The notes under the pieces: model-generated
Databases searched by the model: none
What the model saw: the letters and a program-made list of their open reading frames with translations, nothing else
What the model was told of the DNA's origin: nothing
Assembly (NCBI RefSeq): GCF_004135285.1
Contig: NZ_CP035494.1
Span: forward strand, 1,736,001-1,800,000
Direction: 5' to 3'
Length of the DNA stretch: 64,000 nucleotides
Origin: Microbacterium protaetiae
Lineage (GTDB): Bacteria > Actinomycetota > Actinomycetes > Actinomycetales > Microbacteriaceae
Part shown: positions 15,098 through 23,860 of the stretch, in pieces
How positions within the stretch are numbered: the first letter of the stretch is position 1
Layout of the letters: every line of letters begins with the position of its first letter
Position numbers and translations under genes: made by a program

Positions 15098-15700
15098 TCA
15101 GTCGACGAGGGTCAGCGTCTCCCCGTCTTCGCGGTAGCGCTCGCCGGTGTCGGGGCACACCCAGTCGTCGCCGTCTTGAGTGAGCGGTCGCCCTGCGCGC
15201 CCGACCCATCCGATGCGCCGTGCCGGCACGCCCACGACCAGCGCGTGAGCCGGAACATCCTTCGTCACAACGGCACCGGCGGCCACCAGGGCCCAAGCGC
15301 CGATCGTCACCGGCGCCACGCACACGGCGCGAGCACCGATGGATGCCCCGTCTTCGACGATCACCGCCACCTCAGTCCAGTCCTCGGTCGACTTGGGCGA
15401 CCCGTCAAGGTTCGCCGCGCGCGGAAACTCGTCGTTGGTGAGCACGGCCGCCGGGCCGATGAACACGCCGTTGCCGAGCCGGGCCGGTTCATATACGAGT
15501 GCGTAATTCTGCAGCTTGCAACTATCGCCGATCACGACGTCCGGCCCGACGTACGCGCCGCGCCCGATGTTGCATCCCGTTCCGATTCGCGCGCCTTCGC
15601 GTACCTGTGCCAGGTGCCAGATCCGCGTGTTCTCGCCGATCTCGGCGCGCTCATCGACGTCTGCAGTGGCTTGGATCGTGGCCGAATCGGCGATGGTCAT
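15098..15700 (-). CDS. WbpD/WlbB-like sugar N-acetyltransferase
   Basis: 200 residues of left-handed beta-helix hexapeptide repeats (IGENTRIWHLAQVREGARIG, GCNIGRGAYVG, IGDSCKLQNYALVY, GASIGARAVCVAPVTIGAWALVAAGAVVTKDVPAHALVVGVPAR). The IWHLAQV segment and the VTKDVPxxALVVGVPARRIGW end match enzymes that acetylate the 3-amino group of UDP-2-acetamido-3-amino-2,3-dideoxyglucuronate. The last 30 residues (WVCPDTGERY) form a short tail. It is divergent from the large DUF4082 gene and now separated from it by an IS. Would act after a Gfo/Idh oxidoreductase and a DegT aminotransferase, both found in this locus. Confidence 0.8.
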   Translation of the reverse strand: MTIADSATIQATADVDERAEIGENTRIWHLAQVREGARIGTGCNIGRGAYVGPDVVIGDSCKLQNYALVYEPARLGNGVFIGPAAVLTNDEFPRAANLDGSPKSTEDWTEVAVIVEDGASIGARAVCVAPVTIGAWALVAAGAVVTKDVPAHALVVGVPARRIGWVGRAGRPLTQDGDDWVCPDTGERYREDGETLTLVD

Positions 15701-15770
15701 GGGTGCCTCCGGTCGGGAACAGTGCCCTCAGCATAGAGAACGGATGACGCACATCGCGATCAAGTGCGAG

Positions 15771-17174
15771 GTGCCTCATTTGTAAGTGAGCGTGAGAGTT
15801 GTGTTGGTGCCTCACGTGTTGTGAGCGCGAGGCTCGCGGTTTCATTTTGTTGTTTGCAGTCGACGGATCGACGGTTCCAAGGATGCCAGGTCCAGGCCGC
15901 GTGCGGTGGCGAGGGCCTCTGTCTTCTCTTTGGCGAGTTCGATCAGTCTCAGCTGGATGTGGTTGATCTGCCGGGTCAGGTCTGCGGGGTTGACGCCTGC
16001 GATCCGGCCGGCGGTAGCCGCGGCCTGCGTCGTGGTGAGGACCCCGGAATCCAGTACGCGCTGCCATGGCGTCTTCGGTGTGTCGTAGAGCCGTTTACGG
16101 CGTCCACCGGCGGTAGTGGCGTACCCGGTGGGTTTCTTCGTCGGGGTGAAGAAATTCAACCGCAGCGACACGAGTCGCCATAACTCGCCCAGCGCGGCCA
16201 GCTCTTCGGGAGTGTCATAGCGCCAGTAGAACGCGTGCTTGCGGACGACGTGGTTGTTCTTGGATTCGACGGTGGCCTGGTCGTTCTTCCGGTACGGGCG
16301 CGAGCGGGTCTGCGCGATGTCTCGCTCCTGCAGCCAGTTAGCAACATCGTGGTTGATGAACTCGGACCCGTTGTCGGAATCGAACACGCGCAGCGGGAAC
16401 GGGAACATGCCCTGCAGCTCACCGACGGCCTGCACGATCCATTTGGACGCGTTGTTGCGGATCGACGTGTTCTCGGTCCACCCGGTGACCATGTCGGTCA
16501 TCGTCAACGTCCGACAGAACTCGCCGATAAGGGTCGGGCCGCAGTGCGCGACCGTGTCCGCCTCGATCACGCCCGGTTCAGTCGGCGGCTTGTCGCCGGC
16601 CTTGGACAGACTGATCGAGTTGCGCAGCACGGCTGGAGGCGGGGTCGTGGTGGCCATGCCCCGCAGCTGCATCCGCTCCCGCGCCGGGGTCAGGTACCGG
16701 TCGATGGTGGCCGGGCTCATCGCCTCAAGCTCTGCGAGAGTCGCGGTGCTCGCGAACGGCTTGTCAAGGTCGCCGGCCGCCCGAAGCAGCGGCAGCCAGA
16801 TCGGCAGCATCACGACCATGTATTTCCCGCACGGGCAGCCCATCAAAGCCCACACATGCTCCAGCAGCAGCCTCGATTCGTCGCTGAACCCCTTCGGCCG
16901 CAGCCGGCGCCGATCGATCTGCTCGGCCGGGTCGGGCAGCGCCGGGCCAGTCAGCATCCGCCGGGCCGTGGACCTGCCCATCCCGGTCGTAGCCATCACC
17001 TCATCCAGAATCCGCCCCCGATCCCGTTTGGACGCCCTCTGATACGCAGTACGCAGCTTGTTCGTGACCTGACGCCTCGCGGCCATAGCAATCTTGCCTT
17101 CCACACGGGCAAGCTTCGCGCTCAAAGAACCTGAGGCACCAGCACCAACCACACGCTCAAAGAACCTGAGGCAC
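15771..17174. mobile_element. Complete insertion sequence, 1404 bp, with doubled terminal sites
   Basis: Both ends carry two copies of GTGCCTCA-N9-(T/G)TGAGCG. Left: 15771 and 15807. Right, reverse strand: 17174 and 17139. Outside the copies the ends remain similar (GTTGTGTTGGTGCC against GTTGGTGCTGGTGCC), giving inverted repeats of about 65 bases. One transposase gene fills the interior. I could not find a convincing target duplication: GTGCGAG on the left and GTCGAAG on the right do not match. The insertion lies between the divergent acetyltransferase and DUF4082 genes. Confidence 0.85.
15842..17086 (-). CDS. DDE integrase-core transposase
   Basis: 414 residues from MAARRQVTNKLRTAYQRASK. 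An amino-terminal helix-turn-helix (TGMGRSTARRML) is followed by a retroviral-integrase-type catalytic core. IEADTVAHCG (first Asp), RVFDSDNGSEFINHD (second Asp) and RKNDQATVESKNNHVVRKHA (Glu) give the DDE triad, all intact. IS family not certain; the EADTVAHCG and DSDNGSEFIN forms resemble ISNCY/IS1202-group enzymes more than IS481. A GGAAGG precedes the chosen ATG by ten bases; the frame runs out of the IS at its upstream end, so earlier starts are rejected. Confidence 0.88.
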   Translation of the reverse strand: MAARRQVTNKLRTAYQRASKRDRGRILDEVMATTGMGRSTARRMLTGPALPDPAEQIDRRRLRPKGFSDESRLLLEHVWALMGCPCGKYMVVMLPIWLPLLRAAGDLDKPFASTATLAELEAMSPATIDRYLTPARERMQLRGMATTTPPPAVLRNSISLSKAGDKPPTEPGVIEADTVAHCGPTLIGEFCRTLTMTDMVTGWTENTSIRNNASKWIVQAVGELQGMFPFPLRVFDSDNGSEFINHDVANWLQERDIAQTRSRPYRKNDQATVESKNNHVVRKHAFYWRYDTPEELAALGELWRLVSLRLNFFTPTKKPTGYATTAGGRRKRLYDTPKTPWQRVLDSGVLTTTQAAATAGRIAGVNPADLTRQINHIQLRLIELAKEKTEALATARGLDLASLEPSIRRLQTTK

Positions 17175-17181
17175 GTCGAAG

Positions 17182-17212
17182 TGATGACGAAGTCGCCGCC
17201 CCGGGCTATACT
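17182..17212 (+). promoter_or_regulatory. Possible promoter of the DUF4082 gene next to the IS
   Basis: TATACT (17207-17212) is a good -10 box; TGATGA at 17182-17187, 19 bases before it, is a weak -35. CTCCC-GAACG-GGGAG (17211-17225) is an inverted repeat at the expected transcription start. The IS ends at 17174, eight bases from the -35, so any upstream regulatory site has been moved away. Confidence 0.4.
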
Positions 17213-17280
17213 CCCGAACGGGGAGACCCGAGAATCCTCGCACATGGGGTATCAAAGCGATGGCTCGCGGGTCTTGAATA

Positions 17281-17353
17281 TTGGGGAACGTGGCGCACGT
17301 GCGGTGCGGCGTTCTCCGGGTTGGGAACTGGGGAACATGGGGAGCACTGGGGC
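17281..17353 (+). promoter_or_regulatory. TGGGGA motif cluster before the DUF4082 gene
   Basis: TTGGGGAAC (17281), CTGGGGAAC (17328), ATGGGGAGC (17337, over the start codon) and CTGGGGC (17347), all in the direction of transcription. The same motif recurs ahead of the Wzz-like gene and the sugar transferase gene, so it may be a shared regulatory or mRNA site. Confidence 0.45.
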
Positions 17354-20300
17354 TGGGCGTACCTGGACGCATCGGCGTGGTTGGCGCGCGCTCGTACTGA
17401 CGGCGGTGCTCGCCACCGTCTCCGGCGGACTCGTCGCGATCGACGCTGTGCAACCTGAGCCTGCCGCCGCGGCCGGCAGTTCATGCGGCGCCGACGTAAA
17501 CCCGATCGTCTGCGAGAACGAGAAGCCCGGCACCGATCCGGATGTGTGGGACATCGATGGTGCCGGCGATACGAGCATCCAAGGATTCTCGACCGACATC
17601 AGTGTCAACGCCGGCAGCACGATCGACTTCAAGATCGACACGGACGCCTCGGCTTACACGATCGACATCTATCGGACGGGTTGGTATCAGGGCGATGGTG
17701 CACGCTTCATTCAGTCCATCCCTGTGACCGCCACGCTTCCCCAGATTCAGCCCGAGTGCATCTCGGATGTGACCACGGAGCTCTACGACTGCGGCACCTG
17801 GGGTGTCTCCGCATCCTGGGACGTTCCATCCGACGCGGTATCGGGTGTCTACTTCGCGCTCCTTCGCCGGACTGACACCGGAGGGGAGAGCCAGATCGTC
17901 TTCGTCGTCCGCAACGACGGCAACCACTCCGACATCGTCTTCCAGACGTCGGACTCCACATGGCAGGCGTACAACCCCTACGGCGGGTCCGACTTCTATC
18001 AGGGTGCTGCCAACGGCCGTGCCTACAAGATCAGTTACAACAGGCCGATCGTCACCCGGGGCACGATCGAAAAGCGAAGCTTCTATTTCAGCTCTGAGTT
18101 CGCGACCGTGAAGTTCCTCGAGCGCAACGGCTACGACGTCAGCTACATGGCTGCGGTCGACGTCGACCGCTACGGCTCGCAATTGCTTAACCACGAGGTG
18201 TACCTCTCGGTCGGCCACGACGAGTACTGGTCCGCAGCGCAGCGGCAGAACGTCGAAGATGCGCGGGATGCCGGAGTCAATCTGCAATTCCTCTCGGGCA
18301 ATGAGATGTATTGGCACACCCGTTACGAGGCGTCGGTCGACGGGTCCGATACCCCTTACCGAACGCTTGTCTCCTACAAAGAGACATGGGGTAACTCAGC
18401 GAACCGGGACGGCGGAAAGATCGACTCCTCGACGACCGAGTGGACCGGCACCTGGCGTGATCCACGATTCGCCGACGCCTCCGAAGGGGGAACTCTGCCC
18501 GAGAACGCGCTCACGGGCACGATGTACATGGTCAACGATGACGACCTCGCTGTGACAGTGAGCGCCGCGGAAGGCAAACTCCGGCTTTGGCGTGACACCA
18601 GCCTGGCAGATCTCGCGGCAGGGACGAGCGCCGAACTGGCCCCACACACCATTGGGTATGAGTCCGACGAAGATGTCGACAATGGGTTCAGACCTGCGGG
18701 CCTGATCCATCTGTCCACCACGGTCGGGCCGACGCCACAATATCTGCAGGACTATGGGAACGTCGCCACGGATGGGACGACCGAACATCATTTGACGATG
18801 TATCGCGCCGCAAGCGGGGCTCTGGTTTTCTCTGCGGGCAGCGTGGGCTGGGCGTGGGGCCTCGCCGATGATTTCGACGGTTCGGACTCGCCGCCCGACC
18901 CTCGTATGCAGCAGGCCCAGGTGAATTTGTTCGCCGATATGGGGGTTCAACCGCAGACACTCATGAGCGGTCTGGTGCAGACGACGGAGAGTACCGATAC
19001 GACCGCCCCGACAACGGTGATCGCAAGCCCGACGTCGGGGGCATCCATCCCGAACGGAACGTCCGTGACGGTCACCGGAACCGCATCGGACACCCAGGGA
19101 GTGGTGGCGGGTGTCGAGATCTCGACCGATGGCGGCACCAGCTGGCACCCGGCAACGGGTACCTCCACCTGGACGTACACGTACATCCAGCAGGGCTCCG
19201 GATCCGCCAACATTATGGCTCGGGGAATCGACGACAGTGGGAACTTCTCGTCAGCGGGCACCTCCGTGACGGTGTCCGTCGGTGGTCCGTACAGTGCATT
19301 CGGTGACGCCACGCCGCCCACGGCCAGCGCCGACGACCCGGCTGCGGTGGAACTCGGAGTTCAGTTCACGCCGACCTCCGACGGTTATGTGACTGGCGTG
19401 CGTTTCTACAAGGGCGAGGCCAACACAGGAACGCACGTGGGCTCGTTGTGGGATTCCACGGGGCAGCGTCTGGGCTCGGTGACCTTCACCGACGAGACGT
19501 CGTCCGGTTGGCAGCAGGCTCTCTTCTCGAGCCCGATCGAGGTGGTGGCGGGACAAAAATATACGGTTTCCTACACCGCTCCCAACGGCGGTTATGCAGC
19601 CCAGACCCTCTATTGGCCATACGATGCTCGCGAGAGCAGTCCCGTGTCCGTCGCTTCCGGTGTCGGTTCGGCCGCACCCGGAGTGTTCGCAGCACCCGGT
19701 GAGTTCCCCACCTCGACGTGGCACGAGACGAACTACTACGTCGATGTCCTCTTCGACACAATCGACAACTCGCCGTTGCGCATCCTGTCGACCACTCCCG
19801 TCGAAGGGTCTTCGAGCAATCCGGTTGACGGGCCCGTATCGGTCGTCTTCTCGCGCGACGTCGATCGGGCCGCTCTATCCTTCGTCGTCACGAACTCCGA
19901 CGGTTCTGTCGTGGACGGTGCCGTCACGTACGACAGTGACACGCGCACCGCGACCTTTACTCCGGCATCTTCTCTCAACACATCGGCGACCTACACCGTC
20001 TCGGTCACGGCGAAGGATGCGAACGGGGTGGGACTCGCCGATGGCACGCACACGTGGAAGATCAGTACCGCGGCTGCTGTGCTGCCGGACGGAACATGCC
20101 CGTGCTCGCTCTTCACGGATCTCCGAAGGCCGGACATCGCGTCGGCGGCAGACACCGATGCGGTGACGCTCGGCGTCAAATTCTCAAGCGCAGAAGCGGG
20201 AACGATCACGGCGCTTCGCTTCTACAAAGGCGCCGGCAACGGAGGCTCGCATACTGGAACGCTCTGGAGCGACTCAGGAAATGCGCTCGCCACCGTCACC

Positions 20301-22745
20301 TTTGACGATGAATCCACCGTGGGGTGGCAAACCGCCACCCTGTCGACTCCGGTATCGATCTCGGCGGGCAAAACGTACGTGGTCTCATACACTGCCCCGT
20401 ACGGTGGGTACGCGGTGAGCTCGGGTATCTTCTCGACGGCGTATTCGCGAGGCCCCCTCACAGTGCCGGTCAACGGGGGGGTTTACACGTACGCGGGAGG
20501 GTTCCCCAGCCAATCGTCGACGACGGAATACGCGGTCGATGTGGTCTTCGAGCCTTTGGCCACGGGCCCTGCGGTCGTGAAGGTCTCACCTGTTGCGGGC
20601 GACGCAGGCGTTGAGACGGATGCCGCGGTGACCGTGACCTTCGATGCCAAGGTCACCGCAGCTACCCTGGCGCTCTCGAGTGGCGGTGCGGCCATTCCGG
20701 GCACGGTCGCGCTGTCGGCGGACGGCCTCACAGCCACGTTCACACCTTCGAATGCGCTCCCGACCGCTGCCACGATCACCGCCGCGCTGTCGGGCGTCAC
20801 CGGGGCCAACGGCGGTGTGGGAGCTGACAAGTCATGGTCGTTCGCCACCATCGGAGCCTCAGGTGACACCGTCGTGACGATGTTCGACGGACCGCCGTCG
20901 GCCAGCGCCGTCACAGCGACCGATGACCCTGACTCTGTGATCCTCGGCATGTCCTTCACGACCTCGGTGCAGGGCCAGGTGCGTGCTCTGCGGTTCTACA
21001 AGTCGGCGGGGAACACCGGTACTCACATCGGCTGGCTCTGGGGGTCGGGATCCACCCCCCTCGCGACGGTGACATTCACGAACGAGAGTGACACCGGCTG
21101 GCAGCGGGCGAGCTTGAGCACTCCTGTCGATCTGGTTCCGGGCCAGACCTATACCGTTTCGTACCTGGCGCCAAACGGCAATTACACCTACCAGTCGGGA
21201 GCGTTCGCAGACCCCGTGACCAGTGGGCCTCTGACCGCGGTGTCGCCGAACAATGGAACGTTCGTGTACGGGTCGTCGGGGCGTCCGACCTCGTCCTGGA
21301 ACTCGACGAACTACTTCGTCGATGTCGAGTTCACGGCATCTGTGGATGGTGTGGTCGACACGCTGTTCAACGGAGTGACACCGTCCGTAACGGCGGAGGC
21401 AGACTCCGACGCCATCGAGGTGGGAACGGCGTTCACTGTCTCAGAGGCCGGCGAAGTGCAAGCGATTCGGTTCTACAAGGGCTCCGGCAACACCGGCACG
21501 CATGTCGGCACCCTCTGGACGGCAGACGGCGTGAAGCTCGCCACGGTGACGTTCGACGCCGAGAGTGACTCCGGTTGGCAGAGGGCTGCGTTGGCGAGTC
21601 CGGTCGCGGTGTCACCGGGGCAGACGTATGTGGTCTCCTATTTCGCTCCGAACGGGCACTACGCCGCACAGAGTAAATACTTCGCCACCGAACGGACGAG
21701 CGGGCGTCTGACCGGCATCGCGACCCAGAACGGGCGGTACCTGTATGGCGGTTCGGGGGGCTTCCCGACGGACTCGTTCCAGGCCACGGCATACTTCGTC
21801 GACGTGGAAGTCCTGTTCTCCGATCAGGGTGCGGGCTCAGGTTCGACATCGTCCCCCTCACCGTCTCCGAGTGCCGACCCGGCACCATCCCCGAGCCCTG
21901 ACCCGACCGAGAGCCCCGATCCGTCGGACGACACCGGATCAACGGATACGTCGGGGACGACGGAACCGACGGACACCTCTCCTGAGGTGTACTACAGCGT
22001 CACCGCGCACGCCCCCGATGCCGGGAATGACGTCGCGCCGACGACCACGGTGACGACGACATTCGCCAGTGATCCGGGGACGGCAAACGTGTCGGTGTCC
22101 AGCGGGACCACTCCGGTGGCGGGAACGACCGTCTATGATTCTGATTCGAAGACCGTCACGTTCACACCGACCGAGCCCCTCGCGTGGAGCACGGCCTACG
22201 ACGTCACCATCACAGTGGATGATGCGACCGTCTCGGACGGCACCTGGTCGTTCACAACGGCCGATGCTCCTGCCGTCGAGACCGCGCAGACGATCTTCGG
22301 CGACTCCTTGCCCGCCAACGCGTGGTGGGATGACCCCGACGCCGTGCAGGTGGCGACGCGCTTCACCGTGGACGCCGGAGGTGAGGCGACGGGCGTGCGC
22401 TTCTACAAGGGCAGCGCCAACACGGGGCAGCACACGGGTTACCTCTGGAACGCCGACGGCACACAACTCGCCGAGATCCAGTTCACGGGCGAGACGGCCG
22501 ACGGCTGGCAGACGGCTCAGTTCGCCGAGCCCGTCGAGCTCGAGCCTGATGTCGAGTACCGCGTCGGTCTCTACAGCACCACCGGGCGCTATGCCGTCGA
22601 CATCGGCACTCTCGCCAAGGAGACGACCGTGGGCCCGTTCACGATTCCTGCCAGCGGCAGTGCGTGGATCTATTCAACAGACTTCCCTTCCAATGTTTCG
22701 ACGAACAACTACTGGGTGGACGTGTTGTACACGCCTGCCGAGTAG
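17337..22745 (+). CDS. Giant secreted DUF4082 / N,N-dimethylformamidase-like surface protein
   Basis: About 1802 residues from the ATG at 17337, chosen because it gives a normal signal peptide (basic start, ALVLTAVLATVSGGLVAI, cut after PAAAA). Residues 50-550 resemble the N,N-dimethylformamidase large-subunit fold (IYRTGWYQGDGAR, SVGHDEYWSAAQR, FLSGNEMYWHTRYE). Then follow an Ig-like domain (555-645) and five DUF4082 domains (about 655-808, 925-1075, 1181-1334, 1341-1494, 1651-1801). Each DUF4082 has GVRFYKGxxNTGTHxGxLW, GWQ and YVDVxF. SbsA-like Ig domains lie at about 810-912, 1078-1175 and 1551-1641; a Ser/Pro/Asp-rich linker lies at 1498-1550. It is the first plus-strand gene of the polysaccharide locus. 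Probably a cell-surface protein that modifies or binds the polymer; the enzymatic activity is unknown. Confidence 0.85.
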   Translation: MGSTGAGRTWTHRRGWRALVLTAVLATVSGGLVAIDAVQPEPAAAAGSSCGADVNPIVCENEKPGTDPDVWDIDGAGDTSIQGFSTDISVNAGSTIDFKIDTDASAYTIDIYRTGWYQGDGARFIQSIPVTATLPQIQPECISDVTTELYDCGTWGVSASWDVPSDAVSGVYFALLRRTDTGGESQIVFVVRNDGNHSDIVFQTSDSTWQAYNPYGGSDFYQGAANGRAYKISYNRPIVTRGTIEKRSFYFSSEFATVKFLERNGYDVSYMAAVDVDRYGSQLLNHEVYLSVGHDEYWSAAQRQNVEDARDAGVNLQFLSGNEMYWHTRYEASVDGSDTPYRTLVSYKETWGNSANRDGGKIDSSTTEWTGTWRDPRFADASEGGTLPENALTGTMYMVNDDDLAVTVSAAEGKLRLWRDTSLADLAAGTSAELAPHTIGYESDEDVDNGFRPAGLIHLSTTVGPTPQYLQDYGNVATDGTTEHHLTMYRAASGALVFSAGSVGWAWGLADDFDGSDSPPDPRMQQAQVNLFADMGVQPQTLMSGLVQTTESTDTTAPTTVIASPTSGASIPNGTSVTVTGTASDTQGVVAGVEISTDGGTSWHPATGTSTWTYTYIQQGSGSANIMARGIDDSGNFSSAGTSVTVSVGGPYSAFGDATPPTASADDPAAVELGVQFTPTSDGYVTGVRFYKGEANTGTHVGSLWDSTGQRLGSVTFTDETSSGWQQALFSSPIEVVAGQKYTVSYTAPNGGYAAQTLYWPYDARESSPVSVASGVGSAAPGVFAAPGEFPTSTWHETNYYVDVLFDTIDNSPLRILSTTPVEGSSSNPVDGPVSVVFSRDVDRAALSFVVTNSDGSVVDGAVTYDSDTRTATFTPASSLNTSATYTVSVTAKDANGVGLADGTHTWKISTAAAVLPDGTCPCSLFTDLRRPDIASAADTDAVTLGVKFSSAEAGTITALRFYKGAGNGGSHTGTLWSDSGNALATVTFDDESTVGWQTATLSTPVSISAGKTYVVSYTAPYGGYAVSSGIFSTAYSRGPLTVPVNGGVYTYAGGFPSQSSTTEYAVDVVFEPLATGPAVVKVSPVAGDAGVETDAAVTVTFDAKVTAATLALSSGGAAIPGTVALSADGLTATFTPSNALPTAATITAALSGVTGANGGVGADKSWSFATIGASGDTVVTMFDGPPSASAVTATDDPDSVILGMSFTTSVQGQVRALRFYKSAGNTGTHIGWLWGSGSTPLATVTFTNESDTGWQRASLSTPVDLVPGQTYTVSYLAPNGNYTYQSGAFADPVTSGPLTAVSPNNGTFVYGSSGRPTSSWNSTNYFVDVEFTASVDGVVDTLFNGVTPSVTAEADSDAIEVGTAFTVSEAGEVQAIRFYKGSGNTGTHVGTLWTADGVKLATVTFDAESDSGWQRAALASPVAVSPGQTYVVSYFAPNGHYAAQSKYFATERTSGRLTGIATQNGRYLYGGSGGFPTDSFQATAYFVDVEVLFSDQGAGSGSTSSPSPSPSADPAPSPSPDPTESPDPSDDTGSTDTSGTTEPTDTSPEVYYSVTAHAPDAGNDVAPTTTVTTTFASDPGTANVSVSSGTTPVAGTTVYDSDSKTVTFTPTEPLAWSTAYDVTITVDDATVSDGTWSFTTADAPAVETAQTIFGDSLPANAWWDDPDAVQVATRFTVDAGGEATGVRFYKGSANTGQHTGYLWNADGTQLAEIQFTGETADGWQTAQFAEPVELEPDVEYRVGLYSTTGRYAVDIGTLAKETTVGPFTIPASGSAWIYSTDFPSNVSTNNYWVDVLYTPAE

Positions 22746-22749
22746 AAGC

Positions 22750-22784
22750 CTCGGTGCGCCGTCGGGGGAGGGCGTCGCACCGAG
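22750..22784 (+). other. Hairpin between the DUF4082 gene and the sugar-nucleotide operon
   Basis: CTCGGTGCG (22750-22758) and CGCACCGAG (22776-22784) form a perfect 9-bp stem around a 17-base loop, five bases after the DUF4082 stop. No T tract follows, and the Gfo/Idh start is only 15 bases away. It may partly terminate transcription, lower expression of downstream genes relative to the big surface protein, or protect a processed 3' end. Confidence 0.55.
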
Positions 22785-22798
22785 ACAGAAGGAATTCA

Positions 22799-23860
22799 GT
22801 GACTGAACGATTCAACGTCGCTGTGGTCGGTGCCGGATACTGGGGACCGAACCTGGCGCGCAACTTCGCCGCGAGCCCGGACTGGAACCTCGCGGTCGTG
22901 TGCGATCTCGACCTGCAGCGTGCACAGCAGGTTTCCGATCGCGTAGGGGGCGTACCCGTCTCGCAGAGTCTCGACGATGTGCTCGCCGACCCCGCGATCG
23001 ACGCGATCGCCGTTGCGACGCCGGCCCGCACTCACCATCCGATCGTGATGGCGGCGCTCGACGCCGGCAAGCACGTGTCTGTCGAGAAGCCCTTGGCCGA
23101 CACCGTCGATCGGGGTGCCGAGATGGTCGACCGCGCCCGCGCGAACGACCTGGTGCTGCTCACCGACCACACCTACTGCTACACACCCGCAGTGATGAAG
23201 ATCCGTGAGCTGATCGCCGACGGATCGCTGGGCGACATCCTCTTCATCGACAGCGTGCGGATCAACCTCGGCCTGATCCAACCCGACGTCGATGTGCTGT
23301 GGGATCTCGCCCCGCATGATCTGTCGATCATCGATTTCGTGCTGCCGGGCGGCATCGACGCGGCCACCGTCGCCGCCCACGGTGCCGACCCGTTGCACAC
23401 CGGAAAGGCGTGTGTCGGGTACCTCACGCTTCCGCTGGCAGGCGGGGCGATCGCGCACGTGCACGTCAACTGGCTCAGCCCCACCAAGATCCGCCAGATG
23501 GTGATCGGCGGCACCAAGCGCACGCTGGTGTGGGACGACCTGAACCCGCAGCAGCGCCTGAGCGTCTACGACCGCGGCGTCGACATCGCCGAACAGTCCA
23601 AGGTGACCACGACCGACGCGCGGGCCGCGAACATCTCGTACCGCCTGGGAGACACCTGGTCTCCGGCCCTTCCCGAGCAAGAAGCCCTCTCCAACATGAC
23701 GGCAGAGTTCGCGGCATCCATTCGTGAAAAGCGCACCGCGCGCACCGACGGAGCGTCGGGATTGCGCGTGCTCTCGGTGCTCGAGGCTGCGAAGAGCAGC
23801 CTCGGTGCCGGCGGCGCTCCCCACCCTGTACAGAACACCACGATCGAAAGAGTGTCATGA
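22799..23860 (+). CDS. Gfo/Idh/MocA sugar-nucleotide oxidoreductase (WbpB-like)
   Basis: 353 residues from a GTG with AAGGA seven bases before it. FNVAVVGAGYWGPNLARNFA is the NAD(P)-binding fold; KHVSVEKPLADTVDRG near residue 85 has the EKP signature; the carboxyl half (LWDLAPHDLSIIDF) is the alpha/beta substrate domain with the catalytic His. WbpB/WlbA members oxidise C3 of a UDP-N-acetylglucosaminuronate before amination. The next four genes (epimerase, aminotransferase, acetyltransferase) follow with ATGA overlaps. Confidence 0.85.
   Translation: MTERFNVAVVGAGYWGPNLARNFAASPDWNLAVVCDLDLQRAQQVSDRVGGVPVSQSLDDVLADPAIDAIAVATPARTHHPIVMAALDAGKHVSVEKPLADTVDRGAEMVDRARANDLVLLTDHTYCYTPAVMKIRELIADGSLGDILFIDSVRINLGLIQPDVDVLWDLAPHDLSIIDFVLPGGIDAATVAAHGADPLHTGKACVGYLTLPLAGGAIAHVHVNWLSPTKIRQMVIGGTKRTLVWDDLNPQQRLSVYDRGVDIAEQSKVTTTDARAANISYRLGDTWSPALPEQEALSNMTAEFAASIREKRTARTDGASGLRVLSVLEAAKSSLGAGGAPHPVQNTTIERVS

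Noticed and set aside
17094..17336. 81-residue upstream extension of the giant DUF4082 protein
   Set aside because: It begins inside the IS, contains no protein-like motif, and would hide the signal peptide; an alternative ATG at 17244 is also unlikely for the same reason.
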